Shown here piece by piece: positions 53,521 to 63,386 of a stretch of DNA of 64,000 nt (position 1 is the first letter of the stretch; every line of letters begins with the position of its first letter). A program made the translations under genes and the position numbers. This DNA is from Ramlibacter lithotrophicus (GTDB lineage Bacteria; Pseudomonadota; Gammaproteobacteria; Burkholderiales; Burkholderiaceae_C). The stretch is from the NCBI RefSeq assembly GCF_012184415.1, contig NZ_VTOX01000002.1, positions 372,001 through 436,000 of the forward strand, written 5' to 3'. Below the pieces are notes generated by a model. The model ran no database searches and had not been told where the DNA came from. It saw only the letters and a list, made by a program, of their open reading frames with translations.

Positions 53521-53559
53521 AGGCGCGGCTCCCAGCGACAACCGGAAAGAGTTTCCGAC

Positions 53560-53982
53560 ATGAAAATCCTCTTTGCCGCCGACGGCAGCAAGTTCACGAA
53601 GAAAGCCCTGGCGTTCCTCGCCACCCACGAGAACCTCGCCGGCCCCGGGGACGAGGTGGTCGTGCTGCACGTGCAGCCGCCCGTCCCGCCTCGGGTGAAG
53701 ACCATGGTGGGGGCCAGCACCGTCAACGACTATTACAAGGACGAATCGGCGAAGGTGCTGGATCCGATCACCCGCTTCCTCAAGCGGCACCCGGCGCCGT
53801 ATCGCACCAGGTGGGTCGTCGGCGCGCCGTCCGACGAGATCCTCAAGGCCGCCAGGCGCGAAAAGGCGCACATGATCGTGATGGGCACCCACGGGCACGG
53901 GCTGATCAGCCGGGCGCTCATGGGCAGCGTGGCCCAGAAGGTGGTCGCCGACGCCGACATCCCGGTGCTGCTCGTCAAGTAA
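53560..53982 (+). CDS. universal stress protein (UspA family), second
   Basis: This 140-residue UspA protein has MKILFAADGSKFTKKALAFLATHE at the start and MIVMGTHGHGLISRALMGSVAQKVVADADIPVLLVK at the end, with the ATP loop GTHGHG...GS. It is only distantly similar to the preceding usp product, so the pair is not a recent duplication. Its stop lies 30 bases before narX. Confidence 0.92.
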   Translation: MKILFAADGSKFTKKALAFLATHENLAGPGDEVVVLHVQPPVPPRVKTMVGASTVNDYYKDESAKVLDPITRFLKRHPAPYRTRWVVGAPSDEILKAARREKAHMIVMGTHGHGLISRALMGSVAQKVVADADIPVLLVK

Positions 53983-54012
53983 GGCGCCGCCGCCGCACGC
54001 GAGCGTGGCCCG

Positions 54013-55911
54013 ATGAAAAGCTGGACGCTCACCGCCAAGCTCTACGTCAGCGGACTCACGTTCCTGGTGCTGGCGCTCACGTCCATCGGCACCACGCTGT
54101 GGGTGACGTGGAACCTCGAAGGCGGCGCCGCCGCCGTCAACGAGGCCGGCCGGATGAGGATGCAGACCTACCGGCTGGCCCTGGCCGCTTCCACCAGCGG
54201 CCCCAGCGGCGAGACGCTGGCCCTGATCCGCAGTTTCGACGCCAGCGTCGCGCTGCTGCGTTCGGGCGACCCGTCGCGGCCGCTGTTCGTGCCCTGGTCG
54301 GAGGATTCGCGCCAGCGCTTCCGGCAGATCGCCGAGACCTGGCGGCAGCTGCGGGCCCAGTGGACGGCCGACCGTCCCACGGCGCAGGACGCGGCCCGCG
54401 ACGCGGGCCGTTTCGTCGCGCTGATCGACGGCTTTGTCGCGGCCATCGAAGCGCAGATGTCGCGCTCGACCACCCTGCTGCAAGGCGTGCAGCTGGCGAT
54501 GATGGGCCTGGCGATCGCCGGGGTGGTGGCCATGCTGTATGCCGGTTACCTGTTCGTGCTCAACCCGCTCGCGCGCCTCAAGCGCGGGCTGACATCGGTG
54601 CAGCGCGGCGACCTTTCCACGCGGGTCGAGGTCGACACGCTGGACGAGTTCGGGCAGCTCTCGGCCGGCTTCAACGAGATGGCGCAGACGCTGCAGTCCC
54701 TCTACGGCAGCCTGGAAGACAAGGTGCGCGAGAAGACCGCGCGGCTGGAGGTCAAGCGCCAGCGGCTGGCGGACCTGTACGAGGCCAGCGCGTTCCTGGC
54801 GAAGGCGCCCAGCCTCGACGCGCTGGCCCGCGGCTTCGCCGTCCAGGTCCGCCGCATCGCGAAGGCGGACGCCGCCGCGGTGCGCTGGTCCGACGAGGGC
54901 AACCAGCGCTACCTCCTGCTCGCCGCGGACGGCCTGCCGGCGGCGCTGCTGCAGTCCGAAGCCTGCCTGGACACCGGCATGTGCCTGTGCGGGCAGCGCC
55001 GGGCCGAGGCCTCGATCCGCACCATACCGATCGTTCCGGACCCGGCGGTCTCCATGGGAAACTGCCAGCGCGCCGGCTTCCGCACGCTGATCTCCGTGCC
55101 GGTCAAGCTGCACGACCGCGTCCTCGGCGAGGTCGACCTGTTCTTCCGTGAGCCGGTGGCCCTCGACGACGAGGACCGCGACCTGCTCGACACGCTGGCC
55201 ACCCACCTGGCCAGCGCCATGGAGAGCCTGCGCGCGGCGGCACTGGAGCGCGAGACGGCGGTCGCGCAGGAGCGCGCCCTGCTGGCGCAGGAGCTGCACG
55301 ATTCGATCGCGCAGTCGCTTGCCTTCCTCAAGATCCAGGTGCAGCTGCTGCGCGACGCGATGCGCCGCGAAGACGCCGCCGCCATGAACGGCATCATCGG
55401 CGAGCTCGAGGCCGGCGTGCGCGAGAGCTATGCCGACGTGCGCGAACTGCTGGTGCACTTCCGCACCCGCACCAACGAGGAAGACATCGAGCCGGCCCTG
55501 CGCACGACCTTGTCCAAGTTCGAGCACCAGACCGGCATGAAGGTGCGCCTGGAGATCGAGGGCCACGGCGTGCCGCTGGCGCCCGACGTGCAGGTGCAGG
55601 TGCTGCACATCATCCAGGAGGCGCTGTCGAACGTGCGCAAGCACGCGGGGGCGCGCGAGGTGGTGTTGCGGGTGTCGCGCACGCCGCACTGGCGCTTCGA
55701 GGTGCGCGACGACGGTCTCGGCTTCGACGCCGCCGTTGGCCACGCGGACGAGACCCATGTGGGCCTGCGCATCATGCAGGAACGCGCGCAGCGCATAGCC
55801 GCCGTGGTGCGGGTCGACTCGAGCCCGGGCCGCGGCTGCGCCGTGACGCTGGACCTGCCGGCCGCCGCCGCGCTCGAGCCGGCCGCGCCGGCGCTGGGAG
55901 CCTTGGCATGA
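54013..55911 (+). CDS. narX: nitrate/nitrite sensor histidine kinase NarX
   Basis: This 632-residue membrane kinase has segments near residues 10-32 and 160-185 flanking a periplasmic domain. The P-box that binds nitrate is seen at NEAGRMRMQTYRLALAAS (about 43-60). HAMP (LNPLARLKRGLTSVQRGDLS), a GAF-like module with a Cys cluster (ACLDTGMCLCGQ and GNCQRAGF), HisKA_3 with LAQELHDSIAQSLAFLKIQ and an ATPase domain with EVRDDGLGFDA follow. Its stop overlaps narL by 4 bases. Length agrees with E. coli NarX (about 598) plus a short tail. Confidence 0.93.
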   Translation: MKSWTLTAKLYVSGLTFLVLALTSIGTTLWVTWNLEGGAAAVNEAGRMRMQTYRLALAASTSGPSGETLALIRSFDASVALLRSGDPSRPLFVPWSEDSRQRFRQIAETWRQLRAQWTADRPTAQDAARDAGRFVALIDGFVAAIEAQMSRSTTLLQGVQLAMMGLAIAGVVAMLYAGYLFVLNPLARLKRGLTSVQRGDLSTRVEVDTLDEFGQLSAGFNEMAQTLQSLYGSLEDKVREKTARLEVKRQRLADLYEASAFLAKAPSLDALARGFAVQVRRIAKADAAAVRWSDEGNQRYLLLAADGLPAALLQSEACLDTGMCLCGQRRAEASIRTIPIVPDPAVSMGNCQRAGFRTLISVPVKLHDRVLGEVDLFFREPVALDDEDRDLLDTLATHLASAMESLRAAALERETAVAQERALLAQELHDSIAQSLAFLKIQVQLLRDAMRREDAAAMNGIIGELEAGVRESYADVRELLVHFRTRTNEEDIEPALRTTLSKFEHQTGMKVRLEIEGHGVPLAPDVQVQVLHIIQEALSNVRKHAGAREVVLRVSRTPHWRFEVRDDGLGFDAAVGHADETHVGLRIMQERAQRIAAVVRVDSSPGRGCAVTLDLPAAAALEPAAPALGALA

Positions 55912-56600
55912 ACGGATCCGCGACGGCGCCGGTGCGCCTGCTGGTGGTGGACGACCACACCTTGTTCCGGCGCGGGCTGGTGGCGCTGCTCGCGGGCGAC
56001 CGCAGCCTCGCCGTCGCCGGCGAGGCGTCTGACGCGGGCGAGGCCGTGCGCCAGGCGGCGGCGCTGCAGCCGGACGTGATCCTGCTGGACAACCACCTGC
56101 CCGGCGCCACCGGCATCCAGGCGCTGCCGGGCTTGAAGGAAGCCGCGCCCCGGGCGCGCATCATCCTGCTGACGGTGAGCGAGGACGAGCAGGACCTGCA
56201 GGCCGCGCTGCGCGGCGGCGCGCACGGCTACCTGCTCAAGACGATCGAGGGCGACCTGCTCGCCCAGGCGATCCATCGTGCCATGCGCGGCGAAGCCGTG
56301 GTCAGCCAGGAGTTGACCGGCAAGCTGGTCTCGGCGTTCCAGACCTCCTCGGCGGTGCCGGCGGCCGCCGCTCCCGCTCGCGATCCGCTGGCGCAACTGT
56401 CCACCCGGGAGCAGCAGGTGCTCGAGCAGATCGCCCTCGGCGCGAGCAACAAGGAAATCGCGCGGACGCTGCAGATCGCCGAGACCACGGTGAAGATCCA
56501 CGTGCAGCACATCCTGCGCAAGCTGGACCTCACGTCGCGCGTGCAGGCGGCGGTGTTCGCCGCCGGCCTCGTCAGGAACGCGGGCGAGCCGCGTCCCTGA
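55908..56600 (+). CDS. narL: nitrate/nitrite response regulator NarL
   Basis: This 230-residue regulator has a receiver domain with VVDDHTLFRRGL, the phospho-Asp in VILLDNHLPGATG and the Lys in GYLLKTIEGDLLAQAI. A linker precedes a LuxR-type helix-turn-helix with LSTREQQVLEQIALGASNKEIARTLQIAETTVKIHVQHILRKL. Coupled to narX by an ATGA overlap and followed by the nitrate transport and reductase genes, it is the direct nitrate-responsive activator. Confidence 0.94.
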   Translation: MNGSATAPVRLLVVDDHTLFRRGLVALLAGDRSLAVAGEASDAGEAVRQAAALQPDVILLDNHLPGATGIQALPGLKEAAPRARIILLTVSEDEQDLQAALRGGAHGYLLKTIEGDLLAQAIHRAMRGEAVVSQELTGKLVSAFQTSSAVPAAAAPARDPLAQLSTREQQVLEQIALGASNKEIARTLQIAETTVKIHVQHILRKLDLTSRVQAAVFAAGLVRNAGEPRP

Positions 56601-56631
56601 ACCGGCAGCCGCCCGACCGCGCCAGCGCCCC

Positions 56632-56655
56632 GCCATAGTTCGAAAGAACGATGGC
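56632..56655. promoter_or_regulatory. inverted repeat in the narL-narK1 gap
   Basis: GCCATAGTTC (56632-56641) and GAACGATGGC (56646-56655) pair over 9 of 10 positions around a GAAA loop. CCATAGTTCG recurs exactly at 56730-56739. No canonical FNR or NarL half-site is present in the 174-base gap. It may be a regulator site or the stem of a weak terminator after narL. Confidence 0.45.
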
Positions 56656-56734
56656 GGGCCGCCCCGCCCTCCTCCTTCCGGCCAGCCGCCGCTGCACCAC
56701 CGGAGGATGTTCCTCGCGGGCCCCCGCGACCATA

Positions 56735-56770
56735 GTTCGCTCCAGGCAAGAAAGCCCCAGTGGAGCGAAC
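56735..56770 (+). promoter_or_regulatory. hairpin enclosing the narK1 ribosome-binding site
   Basis: GTTCGCTCC (56735-56743) and GGAGCGAAC (56762-56770) are perfect complements with an 18-base loop. The right arm includes the GGAG that would act as the Shine-Dalgarno sequence for ATG 56775. If it forms in mRNA, it would block translation until opened by upstream translation, a protein or a ligand. Confidence 0.5.
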
Positions 56771-56774
56771 CTCT

Positions 56775-58124
56775 ATGCACCAGAAGACCCATCATCCGCA
56801 TGTCGTGGTGACCCGCCAGTCGTGGTCGGTCCTGGCCGTGAGCACCCTGGCGTTCACGGTCTGCTTCATGGTCTGGATGATGTTCGGCGTCATCGGCATC
56901 CCGATCAAGAAGGCGCTGAACCTCAACGCGACCGAATTCGGCCTGCTCACCGCCATGCCGGTGCTCACCGGCTCGCTCATCCGCGTGCCGCTCGGCATCT
57001 GGACCGACCGCTTCGGCGGCCGCATCGTGATGGCCGTGCTGATGGCCGCCACGGTACCGGCGATCTGGCTGATGGCGTACGCCACCGCCTACTGGCACTT
57101 CCTCGTCATCGGCCTGTTCGTCGGCCTGGCGGGCGGCTCGTTCTCGGTCGGCACGCCTTACGTGGCGCGCTGGTTCCCGAAGCAGCGCCAGGGGATGGCG
57201 ATGGGCGTCTACGGCGCAGGCAACTCCGGCGCCGCGGTCAACAAGTTCCTGGCGCCGGCGCTGCTCGTCGCCTTCGGCTGGACCCTGGTGCCGCAGGTCT
57301 ACGCCGCCGTGATGCTCGGTACGCTGGTCCTGTTCTGGTTCTTCAGCTACAGCGACCCCGGCCACCTGGTGCCCAGCAACGTGAAGTTCGTCGACCAGCT
57401 GAAGGCGCTGAAGGACCCCAAGGTGCTGCGCTACTGCCAGTACTACAGCATCGTGTTCGGCGGCTATGTCGCCCTGTCGCTGTGGATGGTGCAGTACTAC
57501 GTCGGCGAATTCGGGCTCGACATCCGCGTCGCCGCCCTGCTGGCCGCCTGCTTCTCGCTGCCCGGCGGCGTGCTGCGCGCGATCGGTGGCTGGCTGTCCG
57601 ACAGGTACGGCGCCCACACCATGACCTGGTGGGTGATGTGGGTCAGCTGGATCTGCCTGTTCATGCTGTCCTACCCGCAGTTCGACGTGACCTTCATCAC
57701 CGTCAACGGCCCCAGGAGCTTCAGCCTCGGCCTGAACGTGTACGCCTTCACGGCGCTGATGTTCATCCTGGGCATCGCGTGGGCCTTCGGCAAGGCGAGC
57801 GTGTTCAAGTACATCAGCGACGACTACCCGCACAACATCGGAACCATCTCCGGCATCGTCGGCCTGGCCGGCGGACTGGGCGGCTTCGTCCTGCCGATCA
57901 TGTTCGGCGCGCTGATGGACCTCACCGGCCTGCGCTCAAGCGCCTTCATGCTGATGTACGGCGTGGTCTGGGTCTCCCTGATCTGGATGTACTTCACCGA
58001 GGTGCGCCGCACCGAAGTCATGGGCTCGCACGCCCCCGAGGGCCCGTCGTTCCCGCAACTGCACCTGCCGTCGCTGTCGCCCGACGCGCAGGCCGCCCTC
58101 ACCCCCAACCTGCAGAAGGCCTGA
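56775..58124 (+). CDS. narK1: nitrate transporter NarK1 type
   Basis: This 449-residue major facilitator protein of the nitrate/nitrite porter family has about twelve membrane segments. The nitrate signatures are visible: VPLGIWTDRFGGRIVM in helix 2-3, GNSGAAVNKFLAPALL, and KYISDDYPHNIGTISGIVGLAGGLGGFVLP near residue 345. NarK1-type proteins take up nitrate with protons. ATG 56775 was preferred over GTG 56760, which would put GGAG inside the gene. narK2 follows 2 bases after its stop. Confidence 0.94.
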   Translation: MHQKTHHPHVVVTRQSWSVLAVSTLAFTVCFMVWMMFGVIGIPIKKALNLNATEFGLLTAMPVLTGSLIRVPLGIWTDRFGGRIVMAVLMAATVPAIWLMAYATAYWHFLVIGLFVGLAGGSFSVGTPYVARWFPKQRQGMAMGVYGAGNSGAAVNKFLAPALLVAFGWTLVPQVYAAVMLGTLVLFWFFSYSDPGHLVPSNVKFVDQLKALKDPKVLRYCQYYSIVFGGYVALSLWMVQYYVGEFGLDIRVAALLAACFSLPGGVLRAIGGWLSDRYGAHTMTWWVMWVSWICLFMLSYPQFDVTFITVNGPRSFSLGLNVYAFTALMFILGIAWAFGKASVFKYISDDYPHNIGTISGIVGLAGGLGGFVLPIMFGALMDLTGLRSSAFMLMYGVVWVSLIWMYFTEVRRTEVMGSHAPEGPSFPQLHLPSLSPDAQAALTPNLQKA

Positions 58125-58126
58125 TC

Positions 58127-59536
58127 ATGAGCACCACCACCTTACCGGCCCGGCGCGGCCGCGTGCTGTCGATCTGGACGCCGGAGGACAAGGCGTTCTG
58201 GGAGCGCGAGGGCGAGGCCGTCGCCAAGATCAACCTGTGGATCAGCGTGCCCGCGCTGTTCCTGGCATTCGCCGTGTGGCAGGTGTGGAGCGTGGTCGCC
58301 GTGGGACTGCCGGCGCTGGGCTTCAGGTACTCCACCAACCAGCTGTTCTGGCTGGCCGCGGCGCCGGCGCTCTCGGGCGCCACCTTGCGCATCTTCTATT
58401 CGTTCATCGTGCCGGTCGTCGGCGGCCGCCGCTGGACGGCGATCTCCACGGCCAGCCTGCTGATCCCCGCGGTCGGCATCGGGCTGGCGGTGCAGGACAA
58501 CACGACCAGCTACCCGACGATGCTGATGCTGGCACTCCTGTGCGGCCTGGGCGGCGGCAACTTCAGCTCCAGCATGGCCAACATCAGCTTCTTCTTCCCG
58601 AAGGAGCGCAAGGGCTCGGCGCTGGGCGTCAACGCGGGCCTGGGGAATCTGGGCGTCTCCGTGGTGCAGTTCCTGAGCCCCCTGGTTGTCACGGCCGGCG
58701 TGTTCGGCATCTTCGGCGGCGACGCGCAGACCATCATCAAGAACGGCCAGACCGTGCAGGTGTGGACCCAGAACGCCGCCTTCATCTGGGTGCCGTGGAT
58801 CGTGCTCGCCTCGCTGGCGGCCTGGTTCGGGATGAACGACATCGCCGACGTGAAGGCCTCGTTCGCGACCCAGGCCACCATCTTCCGGCGCAAGCACAAC
58901 TGGCTGATGTGCGTCCTGTATCTCGGCACTTTCGGCTCGTTCATCGGTTACGCGGCCGGCTTCCCGCTCCTGATCAAGAACCAGTTCCCGAGCGTCAATC
59001 CGCTGGCCTATGCCTGGCTGGGCCCCCTGGTCGGTGCGCTGATCCGCCCGTTCGGCGGCTGGCTCTCGGACAAGCTGGGCGGCGCGCGGGTGACATTCTG
59101 GAACTTCGTCGTGATGGCCGGCGCCGTGGTCGGCGTCCTCTACTTCCTGCCCAGCGGGCCGTCGGGCGGCAGCTTCACCGGCTTCTTCCTGATGTTCCTG
59201 GTGCTGTTCTTCACGACCGGCATCGGAAACGGCTCGACCTTCCGGATGATTCCCGTGATCTTCCTGAACGAAGCGCTGGCGCGCGTCACGCAGCCCACGG
59301 CGGACGCCAGGGCCGCGGCCGTCAAGGAAGGCAACACCGAAGGCGCGGCGACGCTGGGCTTCACGGCCGCGATGGCGGCGTACGGCGGCTTCTTCATTCC
59401 CAAGAGCTACGGGACCTCGATCACGCTGACCGGCGGGCCTGAAGCCGCGCTGTACGTGTTCATCACCTTCTATCTCCTGTGCATCGCCATCACCTGGTGG
59501 TACTACGCCCGCCGCAACGCGCCGATGCCGTGCTGA
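58127..59536 (+). CDS. narK2: nitrate/nitrite antiporter NarK2 type
   Basis: This 469-residue protein of the same family as narK1 has a hydrophilic N-terminal extension (residues 1-30) ahead of about twelve membrane segments. The signatures LGGGNFSSSMANISFFFPKERKGSALGVNAGLGNLG and TTGIGNGSTFRMIPVIFL identify the NarK2 type, which exchanges nitrate for nitrite. NarK1 and NarK2 are often fused or adjacent in denitrifiers and give uptake plus nitrite release. narG follows 58 bases later. Confidence 0.94.
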   Translation: MSTTTLPARRGRVLSIWTPEDKAFWEREGEAVAKINLWISVPALFLAFAVWQVWSVVAVGLPALGFRYSTNQLFWLAAAPALSGATLRIFYSFIVPVVGGRRWTAISTASLLIPAVGIGLAVQDNTTSYPTMLMLALLCGLGGGNFSSSMANISFFFPKERKGSALGVNAGLGNLGVSVVQFLSPLVVTAGVFGIFGGDAQTIIKNGQTVQVWTQNAAFIWVPWIVLASLAAWFGMNDIADVKASFATQATIFRRKHNWLMCVLYLGTFGSFIGYAAGFPLLIKNQFPSVNPLAYAWLGPLVGALIRPFGGWLSDKLGGARVTFWNFVVMAGAVVGVLYFLPSGPSGGSFTGFFLMFLVLFFTTGIGNGSTFRMIPVIFLNEALARVTQPTADARAAAVKEGNTEGAATLGFTAAMAAYGGFFIPKSYGTSITLTGGPEAALYVFITFYLLCIAITWWYYARRNAPMPC

Positions 59537-59594
59537 CACCGTATTCATGCCGGGCCCTGCCCGGCATGGCCGCATCAGAAGGACACAACGAATC

Positions 59595-62500
59595 ATGAGC
59601 CACTTCCTCGACCGCCTCACGTATTTCTCGCAGGCCCGCGAGCCGTTCTCCGGCAACCACGGCCAGACCACCGGCGAAGACCGCACCTGGGAGGACGCCT
59701 ACCGCGACCGCTGGGCCCACGACAAGATCGTGCGCAGCACGCACGGCGTGAACTGCACCGGGTCCTGTTCCTGGAAGATCTACGTCAAGGGCGGCATCGT
59801 CACCTGGGAGACCCAGCAGACCGACTATCCGCGCACCCGCTGGGACATGCCCAACCACGAGCCGCGCGGCTGCGCCCGCGGCGCCAGCTACAGCTGGTAC
59901 CTGTACAGCGCCAACCGGGTCAAGTACCCGATGGTGCGCGGCCGGCTGCTCAAGGCCTGGCGCGAGGCGCGGCGCACCATGGCGCCGGTGCTGGCCTGGG
60001 CCACCATCGTCGGCGACGACGCCAGGCGCAAGAGCTGGCAGCAGGTGCGCGGCATGGGCGGCTTCGCCCGTTCCAGCTGGGACGAGGTCAACGAGATCAT
60101 CGCTGCGGCGAACATCCACACCATTCGCCAGCATGGCGCCGACCGCGTGATCGGCTTCTCCCCGATCCCGGCGATGTCGATGGTGAGCTATGCCGCGGGC
60201 AGCCGCTACCTGAGCCTGCTCGGCGGCGTGTGCATGAGCTTCTACGACTGGTACTGCGACCTGCCCCCGGCCAGCCCGCAGATCTGGGGCGAGCAGACGG
60301 ACGTCCCTGAGTCGGCCGACTGGTACAACTCCAGCTTCATCATCGCCTGGGGTTCCAACGTGCCGCAGACGCGCACGCCGGACGCCCACTTCTTCACCGA
60401 GGTGCGCTACAAGGGCGCCAAGACGGTGGCGATCACGCCCGACTACTCCGAGGTCGCCAAGCTGTCGGACCTGTGGATGCATCCCAAGCAGGGCACCGAC
60501 GCCGCCGTCGCGATGGCCATGGGCCACGTGATCCTCAAGGAGTTCTATTTCGAGAAGCGGTCGGCGTATTTCGACGACTACGCGCGCCGCTACACCGACC
60601 TGCCGATGCTGGTGATGCTCAAGGAGCACCGGCTGCCTTCCGGCGAAACCGTGATGGTGCCGGACCGCTACGTGCGCGCTTCCGACTTCAACGGCAAGCT
60701 CGGCCAGTCGAACAACCCGGAGTGGAAGACGGTGGCGTTCGACGACGCCGGCAAGGTCGTCCTGCCCAAGGGCGCCATCGGCTTCCGCTGGGGCCCGGAC
60801 GGCCGCCCGGACCAGGGCCAGTGGAACCTGGAGGACAAGGAAGCCCGCCATGGCGAACAGGTGAAGCTGAAGCTGTCGGTGCTCGAAGGCGGCGCGGCCA
60901 GCACCGAGACGGCTCGGGTCGCGTTCCCCTACTTCGGCGGCGCGAAGACGCCCCACTTCGCCAACAACGCGCAGGGCGGCGACGTCCTGGTGCGCACGGT
61001 GCCGGTGCAGACGATCTCGCTGGGCAAGGCCGGCGAGGAGCGCCGCGCGCAGGTCGCCACGGTGTTCGACCTGCAGGTGGCGAACTACGGCGTGGCCCGC
61101 GGCCTGGAGGGGGAACTCGGCGCGAAGGGCTACGACGACGACACCCCCTACACGCCCGCCTGGCAGGAGAAGATCACCGGCGTGCCGCGCGAACAGATCG
61201 TCACCGTCGCCCGCCAGTTCGCCGACAACGCGGACAAGACGCGCGGCAAGTCGATGGTGATCATCGGCGCGGCGATGAACCACTGGTACCACAGCGACAT
61301 GAACTACCGCGGCGTCATCAACATGCTGATGATGTGCGGCTGCATCGGCCAGAGCGGAGGCGGCTGGGCGCATTACGTCGGCCAGGAGAAGCTGCGGCCG
61401 CAGACCGGCTGGACGGCGCTGGCCTTCGCGCTCGACTGGATCCGCCCGCCCAGGCAGATGAATTCCACCAGCTTCTTCTACGCCCACACCGACCAGTGGC
61501 GCTACGAAAAGCTGGGCGTCGAGGAAGTGCTGTCGCCGCTGGCCGACAGGAAGGCTTTCGCCGGCAGCATGATCGACTACAACGTGCGCGCCGAGCGCAT
61601 GGGCTGGCTGCCCTCCGCGCCGCAACTGCAGACCAATCCGATGCAGGTGGTGCGCGACGCGCAGGCGGCCGGCATGGAAGGCAAGGACTATGTCGTCAAG
61701 GCGCTGAAGGACGGCACCTTGAAGATGTCGTGCGAAGACCCGGATCATCCGGCGAACTGGCCGCGCAACCTGTTCGTGTGGCGCTCCAACATCCTGGGCT
61801 CTTCGGGCAAGGGCCACGAGTACTTCCTCAAGCACCTGCTGGGCACCAGCCACGGCGTGCAAGGCAAGGACCTCGGCGCCGACGAAGCGAAGCCGCAGGA
61901 AGTGGTGTGGCACGACAAGGCGCCGGAAGGCAAATTGGACCTGGTGGTCACGCTCGACTTCCGCATGAGCACCACCTGCCTCTACTCGGACATCGTGCTG
62001 CCCACCGCGACCTGGTACGAGAAGAACGACCTCAACACCAGCGACATGCATCCCTTCATCCACCCGCTCTCGACGGCGGTGGACCCGGCCTGGCAGGCCA
62101 GGAGCGACTGGGAGATCTACAAGGGCTTCGCGAAGAAGTTCAGCGAGCTGTGCCCCGGGCACCTCGGCGTGGAGAAGGAAGTGGTGCTCTCGCCGCTGAT
62201 GCACGACACGCCGGCCGAGCTGGCGCAGCCCTTCGGCGTCGCCGACTGGAAGCGCGGCGACTGCGACTTGATTCCCGGCAAGACGGCGCCGAACATCGCG
62301 GTGGTCGAGCGCGACTACCCCAACGTGTACAAGCGCTTCACGGCGCTCGGCCCGCTGATGGACAAGGCAGGCAACGGCGGCAAGGGCATCGCCTGGAACA
62401 CGCAGACCGAGGTCGAGCAGCTGGGCCAGTTGAACGGCACCGTCAAGGACAGGGGCCCGACCAAGGGCCGGCCGTCCATAGACACCGACATCGACGCCTG

Positions 62501-63386
62501 CGAGGTGATCCTGCAGCTGGCCCCCGAGACCAACGGGCATGTGGCCGTGAAGGCCTGGGAGGCGCTGGGCAAGCAGACGGGCATCGACCACGCGCACCTC
62601 GCGCTGCACCGCGAGGACGAGAAGATCCGCTTCCGCGACGTGCAGGCGCAGCCGCGCAAGATCATCTCGTCGCCGACCTGGAGCGGGCTGGAAAGCGAGA
62701 AGGTCTCGTACAACGCCGGCTACACCAACGTGCACGAGTTGATCCCATGGCGCACCTTGACGGGACGCCAGCAGTTCTTCCTGGACCACCCGTGGATGGC
62801 GGCGTTCGGCGAGCAGTTCTCCAGCTACCGGCCGCCGGTGGACCTGAAGACCACGGGCTCGATCGAGAAGATCAAGGGCAACGGCAACACCGAGATCCTG
62901 CTGAACTTCATCACGCCGCACCAGAAGTGGGGCATCCACTCGACCTACAGCGACAACCTGCTGATGCTCACCCTCAACCGGGGCGGCCCGGTGATCTGGC
63001 TGTCGGAGGAGGACGCCAAGCGGGCCGGCATCGCCGACAACGACTGGGTCGAGCTGTTCAACGTCAACGGCGCGATCGCCGCCCGCGCGGTGGTCAGCCA
63101 GCGGGTCAACCCGGGCATGGTGCTGATGTACCACGCCCAGGAGAAGATCATCAACACCCCCGGCTCCGAGATCACCGGCCAGCGCGGCGGCATCCACAAC
63201 TCGGTCACCCGGATCGTGCTCAAGCCCACGCACATGATCGGCGGCTACGCGCAGTTCAGCTACGGCTTCAACTACTACGGGACGATCGGCACCAACCGCG
63301 ACGAATTCGTGGTGGTGCGCAAGATGAACAAGGTGGACTGGCTCGACGAGGTCGCCGCCCCTGCCACGACGGGAGAACACGCATGA
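59595..63386 (+). CDS. narG: respiratory nitrate reductase alpha subunit NarG
   Basis: This 1263-residue molybdopterin guanine dinucleotide enzyme reduces nitrate to nitrite at the cytoplasmic face with electrons from quinol. The [4Fe-4S] FS0 ligands are in STHGVNCTGSCSWK near residue 50 with RGCARGASYSW following. The Mo-ligating Asp is in ESADWYNSSF, and the cofactor-binding blocks MNHWYHSD, MMCGCIGQSGGGWAHYVGQEK, and HSTYSDNLLMLTLNRGGP appear in order. Length is typical (about 1250). The stop overlaps narH by 4 bases. A 59-residue N-terminal part includes the MSHFLDRLTYFSQ start common to membrane nitrate reductases. Confidence 0.97.
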   Translation: MSHFLDRLTYFSQAREPFSGNHGQTTGEDRTWEDAYRDRWAHDKIVRSTHGVNCTGSCSWKIYVKGGIVTWETQQTDYPRTRWDMPNHEPRGCARGASYSWYLYSANRVKYPMVRGRLLKAWREARRTMAPVLAWATIVGDDARRKSWQQVRGMGGFARSSWDEVNEIIAAANIHTIRQHGADRVIGFSPIPAMSMVSYAAGSRYLSLLGGVCMSFYDWYCDLPPASPQIWGEQTDVPESADWYNSSFIIAWGSNVPQTRTPDAHFFTEVRYKGAKTVAITPDYSEVAKLSDLWMHPKQGTDAAVAMAMGHVILKEFYFEKRSAYFDDYARRYTDLPMLVMLKEHRLPSGETVMVPDRYVRASDFNGKLGQSNNPEWKTVAFDDAGKVVLPKGAIGFRWGPDGRPDQGQWNLEDKEARHGEQVKLKLSVLEGGAASTETARVAFPYFGGAKTPHFANNAQGGDVLVRTVPVQTISLGKAGEERRAQVATVFDLQVANYGVARGLEGELGAKGYDDDTPYTPAWQEKITGVPREQIVTVARQFADNADKTRGKSMVIIGAAMNHWYHSDMNYRGVINMLMMCGCIGQSGGGWAHYVGQEKLRPQTGWTALAFALDWIRPPRQMNSTSFFYAHTDQWRYEKLGVEEVLSPLADRKAFAGSMIDYNVRAERMGWLPSAPQLQTNPMQVVRDAQAAGMEGKDYVVKALKDGTLKMSCEDPDHPANWPRNLFVWRSNILGSSGKGHEYFLKHLLGTSHGVQGKDLGADEAKPQEVVWHDKAPEGKLDLVVTLDFRMSTTCLYSDIVLPTATWYEKNDLNTSDMHPFIHPLSTAVDPAWQARSDWEIYKGFAKKFSELCPGHLGVEKEVVLSPLMHDTPAELAQPFGVADWKRGDCDLIPGKTAPNIAVVERDYPNVYKRFTALGPLMDKAGNGGKGIAWNTQTEVEQLGQLNGTVKDRGPTKGRPSIDTDIDACEVILQLAPETNGHVAVKAWEALGKQTGIDHAHLALHREDEKIRFRDVQAQPRKIISSPTWSGLESEKVSYNAGYTNVHELIPWRTLTGRQQFFLDHPWMAAFGEQFSSYRPPVDLKTTGSIEKIKGNGNTEILLNFITPHQKWGIHSTYSDNLLMLTLNRGGPVIWLSEEDAKRAGIADNDWVELFNVNGAIAARAVVSQRVNPGMVLMYHAQEKIINTPGSEITGQRGGIHNSVTRIVLKPTHMIGGYAQFSYGFNYYGTIGTNRDEFVVVRKMNKVDWLDEVAAPATTGEHA

